A stretch of 64,000 nucleotides of DNA, taken from Mycetocola lacteus. Its GTDB lineage: Bacteria; Actinomycetota; Actinomycetes; Actinomycetales; Microbacteriaceae. The stretch's first letter is position 1, and the number at the start of each line of letters is the position of its first letter. The position numbers and the translations under genes were made by a program. The notes beneath the pieces were generated by a model. The model worked only from the letters and a program-made list of their open reading frames with translations. It did not search any database and was not told the origin of the DNA. Shown here in pieces: positions 8,390 through 16,844 of this stretch. Location: NCBI RefSeq assembly GCF_003667575.1, contig NZ_RCUY01000015.1:1-64000 (forward strand), written 5' to 3'.

Positions 8390-9221
8390 CAAAGACCTTT
8401 CGTTTGGGAGTCGCAATACGCCCGATCACCGCGAGCAGCGCGGTCACAAAGGCGAGGGCGAGCAGCGAGAAGATCACCGCGACATACGGGTCGCTGCGGG
8501 AGATTCCCACGATCGCGACCTGCAGGTTCTGCCGGTTCAACAGGGACGCGATGGTGTACTCGCCAAGCACCACCGCGATGGAGATGAACGCCGCCGCCAC
8601 GATGCCGCGACGCAGCACCGGGAGCAGAATCCGCAGGAAGATCCGCGGCCAGGAAGCACCGAGCGAACGCGCGGCCTCCACCAGGGTTGGGACATCCACC
8701 GCGCGAATGCTGGCATCCAGCGCACGTGCGGCAAACGGCAGCACCAGCACACCGTAGATCAGGCCGAGCACCAGGGTGCCCGAACCGAGGATCCGGATGC
8801 TGGCACCGAACACCGGGGCCAGACCCACCACCAGGGCGATCGCGGGGATGGCGATCGGAATCACGGTGATGAACTCCAGCACCCGCACCAGCTTGGGGAA
8901 GCGCAGACGCACCAGCAGGGTTGTGGGCAGCAGCACCAGGATCACGATCGCAATCGCGATCAGGGCCAGGGTCAGCGACTCCACCAGGCCCCCGAACAGC
9001 GGGCGATAGCGGAACTCGTTGGCCGGATCAAACAGTCCGGTCCAGTGCTCGAGTCCGTGACCGGTGGTGGTGCGCAGGCTGAACTCCACCATCGCGATCA
9101 GAGGGAGTGCAAACAACAGTCCGAAGACCACCAGCACGATAACCGCGAAGGGACGACGCGGGGCCAGCGAGTGTGAGGCACGCACCTTGCGGGCCGAACC
9201 CAGGGTTTTCACGGCGCTCAC
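8382..9221 (-). CDS. ABC importer permease subunit 2
   Basis: A 279-residue permease with six hydrophobic segments. The cytoplasmic EAA loop is visible in the second half (VEAARSLGASWPRIFLRILLPVLR), which docks on the ATPase. A much longer reading frame extends upstream, but the GTG at 9221 forms a 4-bp GTGA overlap with the stop of permease 1 and has GAGGTGG seven bases before it, so translation is coupled there. It pairs with permease 1 as a heterodimeric channel of the iron/spermidine/phosphonate-type importers. Confidence 0.9.
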   Translation of the reverse strand: MSAVKTLGSARKVRASHSLAPRRPFAVIVLVVFGLLFALPLIAMVEFSLRTTTGHGLEHWTGLFDPANEFRYRPLFGGLVESLTLALIAIAIVILVLLPTTLLVRLRFPKLVRVLEFITVIPIAIPAIALVVGLAPVFGASIRILGSGTLVLGLIYGVLVLPFAARALDASIRAVDVPTLVEAARSLGASWPRIFLRILLPVLRRGIVAAAFISIAVVLGEYTIASLLNRQNLQVAIVGISRSDPYVAVIFSLLALAFVTALLAVIGRIATPKRKVFDV

Positions 9222-10138
9222 TTTTGCCACCTCGCGGTTCGGGCCTGCAGGGCCGAGTAGCCGAGCATCAGCACAATCATGATCACGATCATGCCCAGCG
9301 CCAGCGCGCCGGCCAGGTTCTCCCGGCCGAGCACGGTTTCGGAGATCAGCGCGGTACGAATCTGCAGCGGCACAATCTGGGAGCCCTGACTGATCAGGGC
9401 GGCCGCGGTTGCATACGCCGAGAAGGAGTTGGCAAACAGCAGCAAGAATCCACCGGCGAACGCGGGGGCCAGCACGGGGATGCCGACGCGACGCCAGAAG
9501 GTCCAGGAGGTTCCGCCCAGGGTCGCGTTGGCCTCGGTCCACGCGGGCTTGAGACCCGAGAGCGCGGGCATGAAGGTCAGCACCATCAGCGGAATCTGGA
9601 AGTACAGGTAGGGAAGGATGAGGCCGGGCATCTGGTAGAGCCAAATTTCGCCCGGGTAGAGGGCAAAGCCGAAGACGTCCTTGAGCAGGACGGTCAGCAG
9701 ACCCTGCACACCGATCGTGGCGATGAACGCGAACGCGAGCATCACACCACCGAACTGTGCCAGCACGCTGGAGATGGCCTCGACCGAGGCGCGCAGGCGC
9801 GAGGTCGGCGAGAACGAGAGCAGCGCGTAGCAGATCACGGCACCGATCAGGGCGCCGAGTGCCGCGGTGAGCAGCGAGATCCAGAGCGAGTTCCCGAAGG
9901 TACTCAAAACGGTCGGGTCGACAAGGGCCGCGACGTTGTCCCAGGTGAACGCGCCGGAACGGTTAAAGAAACCGGTGGTGAGCGCGAGAACCGTGGGGAT
10001 CAGCAGAAAAATCAGTACGTAGAGCGCAAACGGAACCAGGCCGAGGCCCGGAATCAGCCGCTGCGCCGAGCCCAGACCGCCGGCTCCCCCGCGAGTGCGG
10101 GGAAGCCGGCGGGTCCGGGCAGAGCCGGATGGGGTCAT
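9218..10138 (-). CDS. ABC importer permease subunit 1
   Basis: A 306-residue membrane protein with six predicted helices after a basic N-terminus. The EAA-type loop reads ANATLGGTSWTFWRRVGIPVLAPAF near residue 215. Its ATG directly abuts the TAA of the upstream binding-protein gene with no spacer. The partner permease, ATPase and lipoprotein follow in a compact operon. It is placed in the family of spermidine/putrescine, Fe(III) and aminoethylphosphonate permeases; the actual substrate is not determined. Confidence 0.9.
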   Translation of the reverse strand: MTPSGSARTRRLPRTRGGAGGLGSAQRLIPGLGLVPFALYVLIFLLIPTVLALTTGFFNRSGAFTWDNVAALVDPTVLSTFGNSLWISLLTAALGALIGAVICYALLSFSPTSRLRASVEAISSVLAQFGGVMLAFAFIATIGVQGLLTVLLKDVFGFALYPGEIWLYQMPGLILPYLYFQIPLMVLTFMPALSGLKPAWTEANATLGGTSWTFWRRVGIPVLAPAFAGGFLLLFANSFSAYATAAALISQGSQIVPLQIRTALISETVLGRENLAGALALGMIVIMIVLMLGYSALQARTARWQK

Positions 10139-11257
10139 TTACTGAACCGCAGCCGCCCACTTTTCACCGAGGAGCTTAGCGGCCTTTTCGGTCTGCTCCG
10201 GGGTGGCCTGGATCAGCGAGGTCGGCTCGACACCCACGGCGTCAAGGGCCTTCTTGTCCACGGTACCGGCCTTGTCCATCGCGGCGAGGCGAACGGGCAG
10301 TGCGCCGGCCTGGAGGTAGAGGTTCTGGACCTCGTCGGAGTAGATCCACTCCTGCCACAGGCGAGCCGCGGCCGGGTGCGGTGCGTCTACGTTGATGGCC
10401 TGGTTGTAGTAGGAACCGAGGGCGTCGCCGTCCAGAACCACGGTCTTCCAACCGGGAACCTTGGACTCCTGAGCCATGTTGTTGTAGTTCCAGTCGAAGA
10501 CAACCGGGGTCTCACCCGAGGCGATGGTCGCCGGGGTGGGGTCCAGGGGCAGGAAGTTTCCGGCCTTCTTCAGGTCGGAGAAGAACTCGATGCCCTTGCT
10601 GTAGTCATCCAGGGTTCCACCGTTCTGCACGGTGGCCATGCCCACGGCAGCGAACGCGGCACCGGCCTGGGTCGGGTCACCGTTGATGGCAACCTTACCG
10701 GCGTAGTCCTTACCCAGCAGGTCGCTGAGCTTGGTGGGGGCGGGAACCTTGTTGGAGTCGTAACCGATCGACATCACACCGGTGTAGTCGTTGTACCACA
10801 GGCCCGACTTCTCCTTGTTGGCGTCGGGTATGTCGGCCCAGTTCTCCACCTGGTACTTGGCGAACTGGTCGGTGTTGGCCAGGGTCACGGCGGTGCCCAG
10901 GTCGAAGACGTCGGGGGCGGTGTTCTGGCCCTTGAGGTCCTTGGCGGCCTTGATCTCCTCGGCGCTGGCGGCGTCCGGCGAGGCGGAGTTCACGGTGATG
11001 CCGTACTTCTTCTCGAAGCCGGAGATGATCTTGCCGTAGTTCGACCAGTCCTCGGGCAGTGCGATCACGTTCAGCTGACCCTCGGCCTTGGCGGCCTCGA
11101 CGAGCTTGTCGATGCCTCCCAGGTCCTTGGCGCTGGTGGCGGTGGCGGCCTTAGCGCCTCCGTCGGCGGGGGCGGCGTCGGCGGAGCATCCGCTGAGTCC
11201 GAGGGTCACGATCGCGGCAGCCGCGAGCGCGACAACCCATCCGCGCTGAGCCTTCAT
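10139..11257 (-). CDS. ABC importer substrate-binding lipoprotein
   Basis: A 372-residue extracellular binding protein. A signal peptide ends in the lipobox LSGC (21-24), so Cys24 would be lipidated. The mature part has the IDKLVEAAKAEGQLNVIALP start and PDVFDLGTAV segment of the AfuA/PotD-like fold (SBP family 6/8). It captures the ligand for the two permeases that follow. A GGAGGAAAC ribosome site precedes the ATG. Ligand candidates from family are ferric ion chelates, polyamines, thiamine or 2-aminoethylphosphonate; I see nothing that decides. Confidence 0.9.
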   Translation of the reverse strand: MKAQRGWVVALAAAAIVTLGLSGCSADAAPADGGAKAATATSAKDLGGIDKLVEAAKAEGQLNVIALPEDWSNYGKIISGFEKKYGITVNSASPDAASAEEIKAAKDLKGQNTAPDVFDLGTAVTLANTDQFAKYQVENWADIPDANKEKSGLWYNDYTGVMSIGYDSNKVPAPTKLSDLLGKDYAGKVAINGDPTQAGAAFAAVGMATVQNGGTLDDYSKGIEFFSDLKKAGNFLPLDPTPATIASGETPVVFDWNYNNMAQESKVPGWKTVVLDGDALGSYYNQAINVDAPHPAAARLWQEWIYSDEVQNLYLQAGALPVRLAAMDKAGTVDKKALDAVGVEPTSLIQATPEQTEKAAKLLGEKWAAAVQ

Positions 11258-11506
11258 GTCTGTTTCCTCCAGTAGCGGACGAAGTGGAGGCCCTCATCGG
11301 TCGGGTCCTGACTACCTCATCGTCCTGCTGCGCTCACGCTAACAGGATGGAAATACGGGACCGGGACAGAAGGTAACGCGAAGGTGAATGGTCAGCTAAT
11401 AGCGAGGATTATCCTCACGGCCCCTCGGGGGAAACAACTTCTGACCAGAGGTTAAGCGCATGACGCGTGTGACCGAATCGTGATAAATTCGGTCCGATTT
11501 GCGGTA

Positions 11507-12637
11507 CTAAATTTCGACGCCGACCAGCACCGGCTCGGGAACCAGCTGCACCCCGAACTCCGCCGAGACGCGAGCCTGCACAAAACGGGCCAGGGCGGCG
11601 ACCTCATCGCCGGTGGCCCCGCCGGTGTTGGTGAGGGCCAGTGTGTGCTTGCTGGAGATCGCCGCGCGCGATCCGGGCAGGCGGAATCCCTTGGAAATCC
11701 CCGCATGCTCGATCAGCCAGGCGGCGCTGAGCTTAACCAGCTCGGGGGCCGCGGTGGGGGCATAGCCGGGGAGTTCGCCGGTGTAGTGATCCAGCGGAAT
11801 GACCGTGGGCTCCACGGCGACCGGGGTGACCGGCCAGCGCGGGGCATCCTCGGGCAGCGAGCGGGCGGCAGCCAGCGGCACAATCGGGTTGGTGAAGAAG
11901 GAACCGGCGCTGAAGGTGTCGCGGTCCGACAGATCCCGGACCATACCCTTGCTGGCCCGTAAGGCGAGCACGCTGGCGCGTACATCGGCCACCGGCAGCT
12001 GGGTACCGAGCTCGACCCCCAGCGCACCGGCGAGCTGACCGTAGGCGATCGGGGCGCTGAGGCCCGCGGCATCGGTCAGCACAAATTCGACGGTCAGGAC
12101 CACCGCGTCACGCTCGGCGGGCTCGCCGCGGTGACGCTTGAGCACCGAGGTACGGTAACCGAGCTCGAGCTCATCGGCGGATACCCAGACCGGATCCTCG
12201 CCATAACGGTCCAGCAGCTCGACCGCGCTGAGCACCGCCGACACCTCCTGGCCGTAGGCACCGATGTTCTGGATGGGGGCGGCCCCGACCGAGCCGGGAA
12301 TCCCGCTCAGTGCTTCGAGGCCGCTCCATCCGCTGGACACCGTGTGGGCGACCAGGTCGTCCCACACCACACCCGCGCTCACACGCAGCACAATACGACC
12401 GGGCTCGGCGGGAACCACCTCGAGTCCGGGATGCGCGATGCGCACCACCGGACCGTCATAGCCCTCGTCTCCGGCAACCAAGTTGGAGCCGCCACCGATA
12501 ATCAGCGGCTCCTCCCCCTCGGACCACAGTTCGCGGAGGGTTTCCACCAGGTGGTCGTGGGTCTGCGGTTCGTACAGTGCGGCAATCGGCCCACCCACCT
12601 GGAAGGTGGTGAGCTCGGCGAGGGTGTGAACGCCCAC
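11507..12637 (-). CDS. murB: UDP-N-acetylenolpyruvoylglucosamine reductase
   Basis: A 376-residue flavoprotein that reduces UDP-GlcNAc-enolpyruvate to UDP-MurNAc in peptidoglycan synthesis. The FAD-binding signature GGGSN is at 48-52 and IPGSVGAAPIQNIGAYG at 113-129; the C-terminal domain holds the GSFFTNP serine (general acid) and a PEPVLVG glutamate near the end. The GTG at 12637, one base past the stop of the upstream dehydratase, is chosen over a frame that runs 54 codons into that gene. The murB-dehydratase linkage is characteristic of actinobacteria. Confidence 0.95.
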   Translation of the reverse strand: MGVHTLAELTTFQVGGPIAALYEPQTHDHLVETLRELWSEGEEPLIIGGGSNLVAGDEGYDGPVVRIAHPGLEVVPAEPGRIVLRVSAGVVWDDLVAHTVSSGWSGLEALSGIPGSVGAAPIQNIGAYGQEVSAVLSAVELLDRYGEDPVWVSADELELGYRTSVLKRHRGEPAERDAVVLTVEFVLTDAAGLSAPIAYGQLAGALGVELGTQLPVADVRASVLALRASKGMVRDLSDRDTFSAGSFFTNPIVPLAAARSLPEDAPRWPVTPVAVEPTVIPLDHYTGELPGYAPTAAPELVKLSAAWLIEHAGISKGFRLPGSRAAISSKHTLALTNTGGATGDEVAALARFVQARVSAEFGVQLVPEPVLVGVEI

Positions 12638-12638
12638 G

Positions 12639-13073
12639 CTAGAGCGACTCGGCCAGACGCACCCGCACCTGGGCCTTGCCCAGGACGGTCTGCTCGGCGA
12701 AGGACACGGTGAGGTCGACCCGGACGGTCTGCGCCTCGGCGTCGATCTGACCGATCTTGGCGGCGATCGAGACGGTGGCCCCATCCTGCGGGTCCACAAC
12801 CACGGGACGGGTGAAACGGACCTGGTAGTCCTCCACGCGTCCGGGATCGCCGGCCCAGTCGACCACGGGCTGCACGGCGAGACCCATGGTCAGCATGCCG
12901 TGGGCGAGAACGCCGGGCAGGCCGACACTCTCGGCAACGTCGTCCCGGTAGTGGATCGGGTTGAAGTCACCCGAGGCACCGGCGTAACGCACCAGGCTGT
13001 CGCGGGAGAGTTCGATGGTCCGCTCGGCGACGATGTCGCCCACGGTCAGCTCGGAAATCTGGGGGATGCTCAC
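12639..13073 (-). CDS. MaoC-like (R)-3-hydroxyacyl dehydratase (HadB type)
   Basis: A 144-residue hot-dog-fold protein. The catalytic pair Asp36 and His41 sits in GDFNPIHYRDD, with the GVLAHGM turn at 54-60. It overlaps the preceding gene by 4 bp (ATGA) and ends one base before murB. In mycobacteria HadA and HadB form the fatty-acid synthase II dehydratase, with HadB carrying the catalytic residues; here the pair probably serves a general acyl-ACP or acyl-CoA dehydratase role, since mycolic acid genes are not seen. Confidence 0.85.
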   Translation of the reverse strand: MSIPQISELTVGDIVAERTIELSRDSLVRYAGASGDFNPIHYRDDVAESVGLPGVLAHGMLTMGLAVQPVVDWAGDPGRVEDYQVRFTRPVVVDPQDGATVSIAAKIGQIDAEAQTVRVDLTVSFAEQTVLGKAQVRVRLAESL

Positions 13074-13516
13074 TCGTCACCTCGTACAACCAGGGTGGAG
13101 ATCGCGGTGACCACGTGGTCACCGGATGCATCCACGATGCGGGATTCGGCGGTCACCATGGAGTGCGCGCCGAGGGTCTTGACCGAGGTTACGGTCAGGG
13201 TTGCGGTCAGCAGATCGCCGGCCACGATGGGCCGGGTAAAGCTGAAGCGCTGGTCGCCGTGGACCACGCGGGAAAAGTCGATTCCGGTGTCCGGCAGCGC
13301 GAGCAGTTCCGCGAGGGCGTGCTCCTGCACCACCACGGCGAAGGTCGGCGGGGCGACCACGTCGGCATAGCCCGCGGCGATCGCGGCTTCCGGATCGTGG
13401 TTCAGCGGGCTCTGGGCAAAGACGGCACGGGAAAACTCGCGCACCTTCTCGCGACCCACAAGATAACTTGCGCTCGGCGGCAGGGTGCGGCCCTGCAGTT
13501 CAGGATTTACACTCAC
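13070..13516 (-). CDS. FAS1-like dehydratase domain protein (HadA type, UPF0336)
   Basis: A 148-residue hot-dog-fold protein that lacks the catalytic Asp/His motif of its neighbour but has the family segment VAPPTFAVVV and the SFTRPIVAGDLLTATLTV strand. In the HadAB model this is the subunit that stabilises the long acyl chain while HadB catalyses. It is the first gene of the had-like-murB operon and overlaps the next gene by 4 bp. Confidence 0.85.
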   Translation of the reverse strand: MSVNPELQGRTLPPSASYLVGREKVREFSRAVFAQSPLNHDPEAAIAAGYADVVAPPTFAVVVQEHALAELLALPDTGIDFSRVVHGDQRFSFTRPIVAGDLLTATLTVTSVKTLGAHSMVTAESRIVDASGDHVVTAISTLVVRGDE

Positions 13517-13588
13517 CCTCCCAGGATAGCGGGCGCGAGAGTCCCGGGCCGGAATCTGGCCGGGCCCGGCGTATCCACCCGAGTCGGG

Positions 13589-14149
13589 TCAGCCCCGCTG
13601 CCCCTGCGTGCGTGCGAGCTTTTTCAACACGGCGAACCGATACTGGTTCGCCGGAGAATCGGGGTCGAGATGCCTCGGCTTCGTATCCGTCCCCTCCTCG
13701 ATCAGGCGCCCCTGCGAGCGAAAATGGGTGGCGATCTCCTCGATCACCGCACAAAAAATTGCCGCTGCATTCACTGCCCCGGACGTATCCGACTGAATGA
13801 GCGAGAGGGTCAAAATCGTCTCCTGCGGACCCCGCCGCTCACACACGATAGCTACGTTCCCAGGCATCGCGTTCCGAACCGACCGCGTGGTAAATGCTAA
13901 AAACGGCAGCAGGACTTCCGCCACCGCATCGTAGAAGAACCCACGCAGGTTTGAACCATATTTCAGAACGCGCACGGTTGTGGAATACATGGTCGCCCCG
14001 AGGACCGGATTGAGATCAAGCGCGGAGTCTTGAAATTTGCGCCGGTAGAGGCGGTCAAGTACCACGGCCATGACCTCATCACTCGGCGCAAAAATCACCA
14101 TACGACGGCCGGGCTTCGCCAACCCGATGGCGTTTGCGACTCGATTCAT
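13589..14149 (-). CDS. Unknown protein, tandem paralog A at a WXG100 locus
   Basis: A 186-residue soluble protein of no family I recognise. Its first 75 and last 50 residues are nearly identical to the gene at 14194-14757, while the centre differs. It contains a hydrophobic stretch near residues 78-98 but no clear membrane anchor. It is last in a leftward cluster of a large WXG protein, a coiled-coil protein, a WXG100 protein and paralog B. Position and diversification of the centre suggest an immunity protein; this is inference. Confidence 0.7.
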   Translation of the reverse strand: MNRVANAIGLAKPGRRMVIFAPSDEVMAVVLDRLYRRKFQDSALDLNPVLGATMYSTTVRVLKYGSNLRGFFYDAVAEVLLPFLAFTTRSVRNAMPGNVAIVCERRGPQETILTLSLIQSDTSGAVNAAAIFCAVIEEIATHFRSQGRLIEEGTDTKPRHLDPDSPANQYRFAVLKKLARTQGQRG

Positions 14150-14193
14150 CTCAGAACCTCCATCCAGACTCGACTCCCAGAACCTGCGCCACG
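14150..14193 (-). pseudogene. Remnant of a WXG100 gene 3' end
   Basis: On the minus strand the bases before paralog A read as VESGWRF then TGA, then one base and ATG. The intact WXG100 gene at 14759 ends IESGWKL, TGA, one base, ATG. The match of the last codons, stop and spacing shows that the tail of the WXG100 gene was copied together with the following gene when the pair arose. Confidence 0.6.
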
Positions 14194-14757
14194 CTAACGA
14201 CGCGAGGACCGTTGCCCACGCGCAAGCTTTTTCAACGCGGCGAACCGATACTGATTCGCCGGAGAATCGGGGTCGAGATGCCTCGGCTTGGTATCGGTCC
14301 CCTCCTCAATCAGACGCCCCTGCGAGCGAAAATGGGTCGCGATTTCCTCGATCACCGCACAAAAAATTGCGTCTGAGTTTACTGCCACGGACGCGTGGAA
14401 CTGCACGAGGGAGAGAGTCAACACAGTTACTTGGGGGCCACGAAATTCACAGACGACAACGACTTCGCCGGGCATTGCGTTCCTTACTGACCGAACAGTG
14501 AACGCAAGAAATGGCAGCAGGTTTTCTACCATTCCACCGAAGAAAAGACCACGCACTGCGGAACCATATTTCAGAACGCGCACGGTTGTGGAATATGTGG
14601 TCGCCCCGAGGACCGGGTTAAGATCGAGCGGGGAGTTTTGAAATCTGCGCCGGTAGAGGCGGTCAAGTACAACGGCGAAGACCTCGTCACTCGGCGCATG
14701 AATCACCATACGACGGCCGGGCTTCGCCAACCCGATGGCGTTTGCGACTCGGTTCAT
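14194..14757 (-). CDS. Unknown protein, tandem paralog B at a WXG100 locus
   Basis: A 187-residue protein, nearly identical at both ends to paralog A (13589-14149) and divergent between about residues 68 and 128. The shared C-terminus EEIATHFRSQGRLIEEGTDT is encoded by almost identical DNA. The ATG at 14757 follows the WXG100 stop by one base; a longer frame to 14844 would overlap that gene and is rejected. It probably binds a product of the same cluster, but nothing in the sequence proves this. Confidence 0.7.
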   Translation of the reverse strand: MNRVANAIGLAKPGRRMVIHAPSDEVFAVVLDRLYRRRFQNSPLDLNPVLGATTYSTTVRVLKYGSAVRGLFFGGMVENLLPFLAFTVRSVRNAMPGEVVVVCEFRGPQVTVLTLSLVQFHASVAVNSDAIFCAVIEEIATHFRSQGRLIEEGTDTKPRHLDPDSPANQYRFAALKKLARGQRSSRR

Positions 14758-14758
14758 C

Positions 14759-15058
14759 TCACAACTTCCATCCGGACTCGATGACCGAATCTGTCTGCTC
14801 ATAGTTCTCGGCCAGCTGGTCCAGATCTTGGGCAATCCCCTCAAGCATCGCGATCATCTCGTCAAGGGAATCGATCCAACGGGTGGTTGCGCCTCGAAAA
14901 GCCTGGGCAGCTTCGCCCTGCCAGGCGATTGCCGAATAGGCCACAAAATGGCGAACACGGTCAACCTCGTCGCCAATCTCACGTGCATAGGATCGGAGCC
15001 GTTGCGCGGTCATGCGCAGTCCAGCCGTATCAGTCCCGATTTCCACGGCTATCCTCAT
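14759..15058 (-). CDS. WXG100-family protein
   Basis: A 99-residue all-helical protein of the ESAT-6/WXG100 type. The WQG motif is at 46-48, between two long helices, with the following Ala-x-x-Phe (51-54). Such proteins are type VII secretion substrates or helical hairpins fused or paired to larger effectors. The ATG at 15058 is chosen because it gives the standard length; it overlaps the end of the preceding gene by 29 bp. No EccC or other secretion machinery is in the window. Confidence 0.75.
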   Translation of the reverse strand: MRIAVEIGTDTAGLRMTAQRLRSYAREIGDEVDRVRHFVAYSAIAWQGEAAQAFRGATTRWIDSLDEMIAMLEGIAQDLDQLAENYEQTDSVIESGWKL

Positions 15059-15485
15059 CCCCGAGCTGATCCATGATTTCGTCAAAAACACGTTGTTGCT
15101 GCTCCACCATCTGGGTGAACTCAGCAAGCGGATTCTTTGCCGGACGCTCGCTGGTTGCATTCGCGATCTCGTCAGTCCACTCTTCGGCGGTACGGGAGAG
15201 ATTCTTCTCCGCCAGCTGCTTCAGGATGTGAGCCTCACGCGAATCGTCTGCGCCGGAAAAGACGTCTTCGAGGGTGGTCTCTCCCCGATCAATTCTGCGT
15301 TGGATAATCTGCCATTCTCGCCCGGCCTCCCCACGGCGAGCGGTTCGAGCGAATTCCTCGCGCCCGTCCTGGGCCGCCGAATCCTCAGCGTCGATGTCCT
15401 CGTGCAACGAGTCAATTTCTTCGGTGGCCGAATTCACCGCGCTCACCAGACGCTGGAGCCGAAGGTTGAGTTCTTCGATGTCCAT
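15030..15485 (-). CDS. Coiled-coil protein of a WXG100 cluster
   Basis: A 151-residue, strongly charged protein, helical throughout with heptad-like patterns (MDIEELNLRLQRLVSAVNSA at the start, FTQMVEQQQRVFDEIMDQL near the end). I do not recognise a family. It lies between the large WXG-type protein and the WXG100 protein and overlaps the latter, so it may be a chaperone or co-secreted partner. Start codon follows the previous stop by 7 bp. Confidence 0.65.
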   Translation of the reverse strand: MDIEELNLRLQRLVSAVNSATEEIDSLHEDIDAEDSAAQDGREEFARTARRGEAGREWQIIQRRIDRGETTLEDVFSGADDSREAHILKQLAEKNLSRTAEEWTDEIANATSERPAKNPLAEFTQMVEQQQRVFDEIMDQLGDEDSRGNRD

Positions 15486-15492
15486 GGCCGGC

Positions 15493-16740
15493 CTAGGCGA
15501 TTCTTGCGATGGTTGCCCGGGCCGCCGCCTCGGCGAGATCCGCGTTGAGCTTCACGGTGTCAAGAACGCTCAGCTTGGCATCCGCAAACTGGACGAGGAA
15601 ACCATAGAGAACGTTGAGAACCAAGTAGACCTTTCTCACTAGTTCAAACATTTCATTCAGTTCCACGGCAAAGCTCAGGACCGCTACGGCCCATCCGATT
15701 GCGGGCACCGCTGCCTCCACGGCTAATCTCATCAAAAAGTTGGAAATCTTTCTGAGCGCGAGCCCGATCAAACCTGCCGCCGCCTTAGACAGAACAACGA
15801 GTCCGTTTACCAGTGAGCTCACCAGCGAGGCGGTATTCGCCACATAACCGGTTCCCTTGGCTGCGAGCGCGGCGGCCGCGATGAACGCCTCCGAGCCCTT
15901 CCCCACCCACTCGGACAGGCCGATCGCCAGTCCGGCAAAGTTGTCCCCCACCGCGCTCACCGCCGCAGACACGTTTCGCCAGGCGATTGATGCTTGCTCA
16001 AGGCGATCCCAGTTTCCGGCAAATGGCTCCATAACGAACCTTTCAATCAGGCTAAAGCCCGCAAGCTTTTCGAAGACCCAATCGATACTGCCCAGAACGG
16101 CGCCCGCCGACCATCGCAGGTCCTGAATCTCGTTGATGTTCGCCACCGGGGTTGTCAGGTATGAACTCGCATCGTTGCGCTCTCCGACGGTTGCCGGCGA
16201 ACCCAGGCGATCAGCCTTCTGTAGTGCCTCACTCAGGAAGCCGCTCATCGGTCCCGCGAACTGGTCGGCTATCTGACCCGCGTTGAAGGGAAACCCCAGT
16301 TCGCCCTCACCCCAGGAGCCCGAGGCACAACCCGCGGCGGGGCCCAGGGCAGGCGGCACAGGCACCGCCTGTGGTGCGCTCGGCGTTCCGCCCAGCTTCA
16401 CCATTCGCGCGTTAATAACCCGCTGGTTTTCTTCCTCGGTCGCCGCATAGGACTCAATCGTGCGATCCAACAGATTGCCATACTCGACGGTGATCTGCTG
16501 CCCAAACGAGAGCGCGCGGCATCCACCGTCAACGATCGCATCGTTAATGGGAGCGAGCTTTCTCAGCAGGAGGCCCAGATCACCCGATTCGAGCGTCCCC
16601 CACTCGCGCAGGTGCCGCTCCATATTCGAGAAGTGGAGCTGTCCCTGGCGCTTGGCCAGTTGGGAGCCAAGAGCGAGCTGATCGTAGTTCGCTGAAATTT
16701 TCGACACCGGTTGATCCTCTGGTCGGAGAGTGATCGCCAT
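15493..16740 (-). CDS. Large WXG/ESX-type protein with hydrophobic C-terminus
   Basis: A 415-residue protein at the head of the cluster. The N-terminal 130 residues are helical; a second helical part near 245-265 contains GNWDRLEQASIAWRNV, a W-rich hairpin like those of LXG/WXG proteins. Residues about 270-400 are rich in Ala, Gly and Leu with several hydrophobic stretches. It resembles the scaffold of a type VII effector, but I find no known toxin domain. A GTG at 16704 (protein starting SKISANYDQ) is an alternative start with GAGGAT before it. Confidence 0.65.
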   Translation of the reverse strand: MAITLRPEDQPVSKISANYDQLALGSQLAKRQGQLHFSNMERHLREWGTLESGDLGLLLRKLAPINDAIVDGGCRALSFGQQITVEYGNLLDRTIESYAATEEENQRVINARMVKLGGTPSAPQAVPVPPALGPAAGCASGSWGEGELGFPFNAGQIADQFAGPMSGFLSEALQKADRLGSPATVGERNDASSYLTTPVANINEIQDLRWSAGAVLGSIDWVFEKLAGFSLIERFVMEPFAGNWDRLEQASIAWRNVSAAVSAVGDNFAGLAIGLSEWVGKGSEAFIAAAALAAKGTGYVANTASLVSSLVNGLVVLSKAAAGLIGLALRKISNFLMRLAVEAAVPAIGWAVAVLSFAVELNEMFELVRKVYLVLNVLYGFLVQFADAKLSVLDTVKLNADLAEAAARATIARIA

Positions 16741-16844
16741 GACCGGGGGAATCCAGAGCGAGTGAGGGTATTCCTCACAGCGAGGCTAAAACGAGATCTA
16801 CGCTGATCCCGTCAGATGGCGCGAAAAGCACGCCGCCCGGTCGC

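Noticed and set aside
7322..11257. Naming the ABC importer as a putrescine, iron or aminoethylphosphonate system
   Set aside because: All three fit the family; no ligand residue or neighbouring catabolic gene decides.
9173..11275. 700-residue plus-strand open frame
   Set aside because: It is antisense to three clearly coding ABC genes and has a Gly/His/Arg-rich composition typical of shadow frames in high-G+C DNA.
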